Shown: piece by piece, positions 34,277 to 40,666 of the stretch
Layout of the letters: each line of letters begins with the position of its first letter
Position numbering within the stretch: the first letter of the stretch is position 1
Assembly (NCBI GenBank): GCA_013204155.1
Contig: JABMOK010000176.1
Coordinates: 1-40,666 of the forward strand
DNA from: Pseudohongiella sp.
GTDB lineage: Bacteria; Pseudomonadota; Gammaproteobacteria; Pseudomonadales; Pseudohongiellaceae
Direction of reading: 5' to 3'
Length of the DNA stretch: 40,666 nucleotides
The notes under the pieces: generated by a model
The model's input: the letters and a program-made list of their open reading frames with translations, nothing else
The model's database searches: none
What the model was told of the DNA's origin: nothing
Made by a program: the position numbers and the translations under genes

Positions 34277-34605
34277 AGACCTTACTTTTAACCCATTACA
34301 CAGCATAGAAACCGCTGAGAATTTATCATTAATAGAAACTGCGCTAGTTTCTCTTTGATAATTAAAATTAACTAAGCAACACATCTTGTTGAATTTTAAG
34401 GAGTTCGTCTCTTAGTCTAGCTATAAATCAAGACGTTCAAAGGAAAGATGTTACTAGAAATCGAGCAAAATCTATATAGTAGATGTTGCGAAAAATCCAG
34501 CCGGACGAAACAGACAATTCGCTAACCGGCGGTGCAGCGCCCTGCCCCGACAGGAAAATTGGAAAGTATTTATCTGAACGATTGGTCTGCTATATTTTTA
34601 GGTTG
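34277..34605. other. Intergenic region between the Bax-like gene and bolA
   Basis: These 329 bp lie downstream of bolA and upstream of the Bax-like gene. A GCCGG/CCGGC pair near 34499-34530 could form a short hairpin. I see no convincing promoter, terminator or RNA gene. Confidence 0.4.
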
Positions 34606-34917
34606 TCATATTTTGCTTCCGCCCCTGCAATCCGGAGATGCTGGTGTTACTTGCTGGCGTCGGTCCCACTCAGCAGGAGTATATAGATGCAATGCCAAGG
34701 CGTGCACGCCAGCCGCCAATTCGTCCGATAATAAGCTGTACACATGCTGATGACGCTTCACCAGAGCTAGCCCATCAAACCGGGTCGATACAGCGGTTAT
34801 ATTGAAATGTGATTCTGTCGCTGGCCCACCGTGCCTATGGCTTTCATTTTCGATAAGCAGAGAATCCGGCTGCAAATCCTGCTGCAACTTCAGCTGTATT
34901 GTCTCTTGTAGAGTCAT
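34606..34917 (-). CDS. bolA: BolA family protein
   Basis: Small regulatory and iron-sulfur-trafficking protein that works with monothiol glutaredoxin. From the ATG at 34917 it has 103 residues: a helical start MTLQETIQLKLQQDL, then HGGPATESHFNITAVSTRFDGLALVKRHQHVYSLLSDEL, which is the BolA class II-type KH fold with the conserved His residues and the VKRHQ motif. A start at 34953 adds 12 atypical residues. The C-terminal tail with Arg/Gln is unlike most relatives. It is not near glutaredoxin here. Confidence 0.9.
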   Translation of the reverse strand: MTLQETIQLKLQQDLQPDSLLIENESHRHGGPATESHFNITAVSTRFDGLALVKRHQHVYSLLSDELAAGVHALALHLYTPAEWDRRQQVTPASPDCRGGSKI

Positions 34918-35132
34918 AGTCCAGCGCCCCCTTTTGACTTCAATTTGTAACATCCCATTATTCTATGTTTTCCTTGTACCTGACTGGAGAATCGATAAGC
35001 CGCTATGTCATGTAATCGGGTCAGGCAACGCCAACAGCGAGCACAGTATAGCGCAAAATTGTGGCTGAATTTGACAGTGGTGTTAGTCGCCAAGCCTAGT
35101 TAAACTGTCGCCCACACGGAGCCCCCCACTTA

Positions 35133-35966
35133 ATGGCCATTTCCTGGTACCCCGGACACATGCATAAGGCCAGCAAAGAGCTGACTAAAATTATGCGCGA
35201 AACTCAAGCTGTTATCGAGGTTTTGGATGCGCGCATCCCGCAATCGAGTTGCAATCCCCTGCTCGCTTCAATTCGGCAAGAACTGCCATGCATTCGAATA
35301 CTGAACAAGGCAGACCTTGCAGATAATGAAGTTACAGAAGCTTGGCGCGTCCACTTCGCGCAACAAAAAGACTCCGCCTGCCTAATCAATGGTCGCGACA
35401 GTCAGTTGAGCAAAGCGGATCTGGTAAACGCCGCCAAACGCCTGGTTAAAGCCGGCAGTAAATCCGGGCTTGCACGGGGACAGCTGGTTATTGAAGGCAT
35501 TCCCAATGTCGGTAAATCGAGCTTGCTCAATCAGCTCATGGATCGAAAAGTCGCCAAAACCGGAAATGAGCCGGCGGTTACCCGAGGACAACAACGGGTT
35601 AAGCTGGATGACGATTGGTACCTGATCGACACTCCCGGAATGCTTTGGCCGAAACTGGCCGACCAAGCCAGCGCCTATCGATTGGCCGCTACGGGTACGA
35701 TACGTAATACCGCGGTGCAAGCGGACGACATTGCCTGGTTCCTCGCTGAGCTGTTACTCGCCAATTATGCTGAAAGACTAGTCCAGCGCTATGAATTGAA
35801 TGATAGCAATATCAAACCAGAGCAATTATTTACCCATATCGCAACCTTGAGAGGATCTCTCGGCAGAGGTGGCAAGCCCGACTTCAACAAAACGGCTGAA
35901 ATATTACTAAACGACTTCCGCTCAGGTAAACTAGGCAGGTTCAGCCTGGAATCTCCCCCCCCATGA
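35133..35966 (+). CDS. ylqF: Ribosome biogenesis GTPase YlqF/RbgA
   Basis: Circularly permuted GTPase needed for late assembly of the large ribosomal subunit in Bacillus, here of 277 residues. The order of motifs is permuted as expected: G4 LNKAD comes first (near residue 57), then G1 GIPNVGKSSLL (about 126) and G3 DTPG (about 170). AISWYPGHMHKA is the family's N-terminal signature. CGGAGC precedes the ATG. The gene is followed by the M16C protease gene after 71 bp on the same strand. Confidence 0.93.
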   Translation: MAISWYPGHMHKASKELTKIMRETQAVIEVLDARIPQSSCNPLLASIRQELPCIRILNKADLADNEVTEAWRVHFAQQKDSACLINGRDSQLSKADLVNAAKRLVKAGSKSGLARGQLVIEGIPNVGKSSLLNQLMDRKVAKTGNEPAVTRGQQRVKLDDDWYLIDTPGMLWPKLADQASAYRLAATGTIRNTAVQADDIAWFLAELLLANYAERLVQRYELNDSNIKPEQLFTHIATLRGSLGRGGKPDFNKTAEILLNDFRSGKLGRFSLESPPP

Positions 35967-36037
35967 TGCAATAGTTCAACGATTATAGCCTCTGAGAGGC
36001 AACCCACAGCTCACAGTAAAATAAGGCGCCATACAGA

Positions 36038-39007
36038 ATGACAGAAGTCAGTATTCAGGAAACCGACAAGCAAGGTAGCTCTCATCAGCCCCGGGATTTA
36101 CATCCAGCCTTCGAATGGCGGCGTAGCGAAGTAATATCCTCACTAAATATTGTGATGGAAGAATATGATCACCGCAAAACCGGTGCCAAGCACTTTCACC
36201 TGAGCAGCGACAATCCTGAGAATGTATTCCTGGTCGCGTTTCGCACCGTCCCGATGGACTCGACGGGCGTAGCGCATATCCTCGAACATACGGCCTTATG
36301 TGGCAGCAAAAAATTTCCAGTGAGGGACCCTTTCTTCATGATGATACGGCGCTCACTAAATACCTTTATGAATGCGTTTACCAGCAGCGATTGGACCGCC
36401 TACCCCTTTGCCAGTAAGAACAGAAAAGATTTTAACAATTTGCTAAGCGTGTATCTGGACGCTGCATTTTTTTCCAGACTGCATCGGCTCGATTTCGCGC
36501 AGGAAGGCCATCGGCTTGAGTTTTCTGATACAGATAATAGTGACAGTGAATTGCAATACAAAGGCGTTGTCTTCAATGAAATGAAAGGCGCCATGAGTTC
36601 CACAAATAGCGTGCTCTGGCAAACCATAAGCAAATACCTTTTTCCAACCACTACCTACCATTTTAATAGCGGCGGAGAACCCGAGCATATTCCCGATCTG
36701 AGCTACGAAGAATTAGTAAGTTTCTACAAGAGTCACTACCATCCAAGCAACTCTGTGTTTATGACTTATGGAGATATACCTGCTAGAGAACATCATCAAA
36801 AATTCGAAGAGATGGCTCTTTCTCAATTTGAAAAACTGGATATTGAAATCAGCGTCGGCAATGAAAAAAGATATTTGTCTCCAATCAACATTGAAGAGTC
36901 CTATGCTGCCGATGCCGCAGACAAGCCGCAAAGCCATGTCGTGCTTGGCTGGCTGCTTGGACCAAGCACGCAGCTGGATGAGCTGTTCAAGGCCGAGTTA
37001 CTCTCTAGCGTGTTATTGGATAATAGCGCCAATCCGCTGCTCAAAGCACTGGAAACTACCGAGCTAGGTAGTTCTCCCTCGCCAATGTGCGGGCTGGAAG
37101 ACTCCAATCGAGAAATGAGCTTCATGGCCGGCCTCGAAGGTTGTGATGGCGAGTCAAGCCTCGCCATAGAAAAGTTAGTTATCGACACACTTGAAGATAT
37201 TGTAAAAACAGGCATCCCCTTCAAACAGGTTGAGGCGGCCTTGCATCAGCTGGAATTGAGTCAAAGAGAGATTTCGGGCGATAACTATCCTTATGGTCTG
37301 CAACTTATCCTCGCCGGCCTGTCCACGGCCATGCATAGAGGCGATCCGATAAATCTTCTCAATATCGATCCGGTATTAGCGCAATTACGCGAGCAAATCA
37401 AAGACGATCGCTTTATCCCAAATTTAATCCAGAAATTATTACTCGACAACCCCCATCGGATAACCCTCACCTTAAACCCGGACCCGGAGCTGGCCAATCG
37501 AAAAATTAGCAACGAAATGCAGCGACTGGCGGCTATCAAAGATTCGCTAAGCGAAGAAGAGAAACATCAAATCATCGATCAATCCAGGCAACTCGCGCAA
37601 CGGCAACAGGATGAAGACGATCCTGGTTTACTGCCGAAAGTAGATTTAAGCGATGTTCCGGAAACCCTAAGTGAACCCGAGCGGCTGAATGCCAAATTAG
37701 CCAATAGTGGCTTCGCCGTGAATTTTTACGGACAGGGAACCAACGGCCTCTGTTATCAACAGGTAATAATGGATCTACCGGCGCTTGATTCAGAATTACT
37801 CGATATCCTGCCGCTGTATACAAGTTGTCTCACAGAATTCGGTATCGCAGAGAAGGATTACTCCGAGGTGCAAGCATGGCAGGCGCAGGTAAGCGGTGGC
37901 ATTAATTGTTTCAGCAGTATCCGCAGCAATTTAGATGACGTACAGCGTACCAAGGCGGTAATTGTTTTCTCATCTAAGTGTCTACTGGATAATCACGCCG
38001 CCCTTAGCGAGCTAATACACGAGACTATTCATAATGTCAGATTCGATGAGGGCCAGCGACTGCAAGATCTGATCGAGCAAATTTGTGCGCGTAAGGAGAA
38101 CAGCATTACTGGTCAGGGCCACAGCCTGGCTATGAGCCTTGCCTCCAGCAAGATGAGTCCGACCGCACAATTAGCGCATAACTTTGGTGGTCTTGAGGGT
38201 ATTCAACGTCTAAAAATGATTAGACCACAGCTGCAATCCGAGCAAGCGCGACAGGCAATGCTTAACAAATTTCAGCAATTGCACAGGCTGGTGTTAGCGA
38301 CCAATAAGGAATTTCTGTTAGTAGCTGAACCCGAAAAGCGCGCGTACGTAAGCCAGGATATCGACAAAATATGGCAGGCGGACAGCCGTATTCATCACAA
38401 CTCCAAGCTCAGCCTGCCGCCGATCAGGGAACGCCTGTGTCAGGCGTGGACCACGTCTACTCAGGTGAATTTCTGCGCCAAGGCCTATCCTACCGTCCCC
38501 TCGGCCCATGAAGATAATGCGACGCTTCAGGTTTTGGCCGGCTTTATGCGCAATGGCTTTTTGCACCGTGCTATTCGTGAGCAAGGCGGTGCTTACGGTG
38601 GCGGCGCTAGTCAGGACTCGAATTCTGCCTCGTTCAGGTTCTATTCCTATCGAGACCCCAGGTTACAAGAGACATTGGATGATTTTGATCGCGTCGCGGA
38701 CTGGGTAATTTCCAATAATCATCAGCCCCATCAGCTTGAAGAAGCGATTCTCGGCGTCATTGCCGGTATGGATAAACCGGCCTCTCCCGCTGGCGAAGCG
38801 AAACAAGCCTATTACAACCACCTGTTCGGTAGATCATTAGCTCATAGAATGGCCTTCAGGAAGCGGGTTTTGAACACCTCGCTGGCGGACCTGAGAGCGG
38901 TTACCGAGCGTTACTTCAAGCCCGAACAGGCCAGTATCGGCATAATCAGCAGCCGAGAGTCGGCTGAGGCTCTCGATATTGGGAATTTGGAACTAATAAA
39001 TCTGTAA
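36038..39007 (+). CDS. M16C metallopeptidase (PreP-like)
   Basis: Zinc peptidase of 989 residues, the size of mitochondrial presequence protease and of its bacterial relatives. The inverted zinc motif HxxEH is at residues 80-84 (HILEH), and the distal Glu ligand is in FNEMKGAMSS near 180. Two homologous halves form the closed chamber; the second half lacks the zinc site, as expected. The C-terminal region has the substrate-binding GGAYGGGA motif. No signal peptide is seen, so it probably degrades small peptides in the cytosol. AAGG lies before the ATG. A long intergenic region with a strong terminator follows. Confidence 0.93.
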   Translation: MTEVSIQETDKQGSSHQPRDLHPAFEWRRSEVISSLNIVMEEYDHRKTGAKHFHLSSDNPENVFLVAFRTVPMDSTGVAHILEHTALCGSKKFPVRDPFFMMIRRSLNTFMNAFTSSDWTAYPFASKNRKDFNNLLSVYLDAAFFSRLHRLDFAQEGHRLEFSDTDNSDSELQYKGVVFNEMKGAMSSTNSVLWQTISKYLFPTTTYHFNSGGEPEHIPDLSYEELVSFYKSHYHPSNSVFMTYGDIPAREHHQKFEEMALSQFEKLDIEISVGNEKRYLSPINIEESYAADAADKPQSHVVLGWLLGPSTQLDELFKAELLSSVLLDNSANPLLKALETTELGSSPSPMCGLEDSNREMSFMAGLEGCDGESSLAIEKLVIDTLEDIVKTGIPFKQVEAALHQLELSQREISGDNYPYGLQLILAGLSTAMHRGDPINLLNIDPVLAQLREQIKDDRFIPNLIQKLLLDNPHRITLTLNPDPELANRKISNEMQRLAAIKDSLSEEEKHQIIDQSRQLAQRQQDEDDPGLLPKVDLSDVPETLSEPERLNAKLANSGFAVNFYGQGTNGLCYQQVIMDLPALDSELLDILPLYTSCLTEFGIAEKDYSEVQAWQAQVSGGINCFSSIRSNLDDVQRTKAVIVFSSKCLLDNHAALSELIHETIHNVRFDEGQRLQDLIEQICARKENSITGQGHSLAMSLASSKMSPTAQLAHNFGGLEGIQRLKMIRPQLQSEQARQAMLNKFQQLHRLVLATNKEFLLVAEPEKRAYVSQDIDKIWQADSRIHHNSKLSLPPIRERLCQAWTTSTQVNFCAKAYPTVPSAHEDNATLQVLAGFMRNGFLHRAIREQGGAYGGGASQDSNSASFRFYSYRDPRLQETLDDFDRVADWVISNNHQPHQLEEAILGVIAGMDKPASPAGEAKQAYYNHLFGRSLAHRMAFRKRVLNTSLADLRAVTERYFKPEQASIGIISSRESAEALDIGNLELINL

Positions 39008-39182
39008 TAAATACAATCAGTTAACTGCTTCCTGTCGAGAAAATGCAAGAAATAGAAATAATTTGCACATTTTTTTGAAAACAAAGGAACTTAGTAACTT
39101 ACGGGCAGTCTTATTAAATGTAGGTAGATGTAATACAAAATTGTGGGTTTTGTTTCATTTATCTCTCCCTTGATAGTATATT
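39008..39182 (+). other. 3' region of the M16C gene, possible small RNA
   Basis: AT-rich stretch between the M16C stop and a strong terminator. It has an ACAAAA/TTTTGT pair near 39135-39153 and weak -35/-10-like elements (TTAGTA, 17 bp, TTAAAT). It could simply be a long 3' untranslated region, or the body of a small RNA that ends at the terminator. Confidence 0.3.
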
Positions 39183-39216
39183 AAGCCCAACACCGATGGT
39201 CGTTGGGCTTTCTTTT
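39183..39216 (+). terminator. Strong Rho-independent terminator after the M16C gene
   Basis: AAGCCCAAC pairs with GTTGGGCTT (39183-39191 with 39202-39210), and ACC/GGT in the loop extends the stem to 12 bp with a GAT loop and one bulged C. A TCTTTTTTG tract follows. The T tract is on the plus strand only. Confidence 0.85.
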
Positions 39217-39295
39217 TTGTTATTTCCCTACATGCTCATTCTCTGCTGGCTTAATCCCCTACACGGCAACCTTTGCTGCCACAGCCCATCACGCT

Positions 39296-40462
39296 ATGAA
39301 TAAACCAAGTCCCGCATTTGAAGCCACGCGTGTCACTCTGATAGGCATGTGCCTGGATTTGATTCTGGGCTTTGGCAAGATAGCGGGCGGCATGTATACC
39401 CAGTCTTTTGCTCTCATCACAGATGGCATACATTCACTGACTGATGCATTTACCGATGTCTTCGTCGTGATTGTTACCCGCACAGCCTATTCAGACCCGG
39501 ATAGAGAACATCAGTATGGTCACGGCAGATTTGAAACTATCGGCACCATCGCCATGGGAATCCTGTTTTTCATTATCGCGGGCATCTTGTTATACGACAG
39601 CATTAATCGCCTGAGAGCAAGCGAATCAATACCTGTTCCAGCGCTGGCAGGGGTCGTTATCGCCGCCATTTCCATCGCCAGCAAGGAATGGATTTACCAA
39701 TACACGATGCGTGTCGCCAGGCGCTTAAATTCCAACCTTCTCAAGGCGAATGCCTGGCATAGCCGCTCCGATGCGTTTTCCTCCATTGCCGTTTTAATTG
39801 GCATAGTCGCCGCCCAACTAGGTTACGTGTGGATGGACATAGTCGCGGCCATGTTTGTAGCCTTGATTATCGCCAAAATAGGTTGGGAGCTCTGCGCTGA
39901 CAGTCTCAAAGAACTGGTCGATACCGCCGTGCCGGATCACCGGCGCGCCCAATTCGAAGCCTGTATTTTAGCCGTCGAGGGAATACAGGGAATTACCAAT
40001 CTGAGAAGCCGGTTATCCGGGGGAAGAATTATCCTGGAAATCAGATTGCTGGTTAATCCGCGAATATCCGTCTCCGAGGGTCACCAACTGGGCGAAATCG
40101 TCAGCCGGTCTCTGATCAGTCAATTTAGTGATATTTCAGAAGTCCTCGCACATATAGATCCAGTGACCCACGGCGAAGAACGCAGTATTCCCGCATCCCT
40201 GGTGGATCTGCCCGCTCGGGCAGAAATAATCGATAACATCAAACACAATTGGAAGGGCTTACTGACTGAGGCAGATATTGGATCCATCTATCTCCACTTT
40301 CTCGGCGCGGGGATTGAAGTAGACCTGATACTCAATCAGGACGAGATCCCCCCAGGGTTGGCGCGCGATCTAGAAACTGCTATTCAAACTACCGACTATA
40401 TAGTCTGCCTGCGTATATTCCACAAACTGTATGAATCGAAAATCGACTGCCAAGACGCATAA
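39296..40462 (+). CDS. Cation diffusion facilitator family transporter
   Basis: Inner-membrane proton-antiport exporter of divalent metals (Zn, Fe, Mn or Co class). From the ATG at 39296 it has 388 residues; a TTG at 39203 lies inside the terminator stem and is rejected. Six transmembrane helices are visible, with the metal sites DGIHSLTD in helix 2 and AWHSRSDA in helix 5, plus the cytoplasmic signature HQYGHGRFET. The C-terminal domain of about 180 residues is longer than in E. coli FieF and seems to contain the usual dimerisation part and a second alpha-beta region. The ribosome site is poor. Confidence 0.9.
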   Translation: MNKPSPAFEATRVTLIGMCLDLILGFGKIAGGMYTQSFALITDGIHSLTDAFTDVFVVIVTRTAYSDPDREHQYGHGRFETIGTIAMGILFFIIAGILLYDSINRLRASESIPVPALAGVVIAAISIASKEWIYQYTMRVARRLNSNLLKANAWHSRSDAFSSIAVLIGIVAAQLGYVWMDIVAAMFVALIIAKIGWELCADSLKELVDTAVPDHRRAQFEACILAVEGIQGITNLRSRLSGGRIILEIRLLVNPRISVSEGHQLGEIVSRSLISQFSDISEVLAHIDPVTHGEERSIPASLVDLPARAEIIDNIKHNWKGLLTEADIGSIYLHFLGAGIEVDLILNQDEIPPGLARDLETAIQTTDYIVCLRIFHKLYESKIDCQDA

Positions 40463-40586
40463 TAAGAAGCCCAGAAAGTGCTTACAAATGCCATGCATTT
40501 CCCTATACTAAGCACGCTCTTGATTCAGCGACCCTGGGGCGTTGAACTCAGTATTAACATGCTAAACCGGTAGTTGCGACTTACAG

Positions 40587-40666
40587 ATGAAACCGACCAA
40601 TATCGCCGACCCCAATTACTTCCACAAAGTAGTTGATTGTCAGTGGGCCTGCCCCGCTCATACTCC
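40587..40666 (+). CDS. GltD-like FAD/NAD(P) oxidoreductase, start only (partial)
   Basis: An ATG at 40587 opens a frame running off the window. The 26 visible residues contain NIADPNYFHKVVDCQWACPAH, a pattern I know from the N-terminal iron-sulfur segment of proteins related to the small subunit of glutamate synthase. The Cys residues would bind an Fe-S cluster. The rest cannot be judged. Confidence 0.65.
   Translation, partial: MKPTNIADPNYFHKVVDCQWACPAHT

Noticed and set aside
35071-35106. Sigma70 promoter before ylqF
   Set aside because: TTGACA is perfect, but the nearest usable -10 sequences are 21-24 bp away or match poorly.
39203-39295. TTG start for the cation transporter
   Set aside because: The TTG lies inside the stem of the terminator; the ATG at 39296 gives the normal N-terminus.

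Overview
The window looks like a chromosomal segment of a marine-type gammaproteobacterium of moderate GC content. The evidence is the conserved block tig-clpP-clpX-lon-hupB-ppiD, a fadB-fadA operon, and typical gammaproteobacterial housekeeping genes (gloB, mltD, fabI, alaA, pdxB, tusA, a YheU-type gene, ttcA, bolA). The small families DUF6316 and DUF6502 point to Cellvibrionales- or Pseudohongiella-like relatives, but I cannot fix the genus from the sequence. There are no tRNA or rRNA genes, insertion sequences, prophage genes or CRISPR arrays that I can see.

Layout. Positions 15-3979 hold a tight plus-strand run (gloB, mltD, a POT-family peptide transporter), followed by fabI (4138-4938). 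Positions 4980-13768 hold the minus-strand protein-quality-control block: ppiD, hupB, lon, clpX, clpP and tig. It has a strong sigma70 promoter and a terminator around hupB and a heat-shock-like promoter before lon. mobA (14079-14702) is transcribed away from tig.

Positions 14703-22988 are the most unusual part. They contain a sigma54-type promoter with upstream direct repeats, a predicted three-way-junction RNA, a small DUF6316 gene, and a GAF/HD-GYP cyclic-di-GMP phosphodiesterase with a large insertion. Next is a degenerate alpha/beta hydrolase divergent from a DUF6502 gene; each of their promoters is covered by a copy of the same 17-bp palindrome. After these come a membrane-anchored GIGGTG-motif protein, an outer-membrane barrel protein and a SLAM-like TPR/beta-barrel protein. 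I read this as a small cell-surface and signalling neighbourhood.

Positions 23165-32200 return to housekeeping genes: msrB, alaA-type aminotransferase, pdxB, a 5'-3' exonuclease, tusA, the YheU-type gene, ttcA and fadBA. Positions 32358-40462 carry a secreted polysaccharide deacetylase, a Bax-like glucosaminidase, a BolA protein, the ribosome-assembly GTPase YlqF, a PreP-like M16C metalloprotease and a cation diffusion facilitator. The window ends inside a GltD-like oxidoreductase gene.

A scattered feature is the number of short tandem duplications (units of 9-18 bp), several lying across start or stop codons. The largest is a 17-bp repeat of almost six copies at the 3' end of ttcA.
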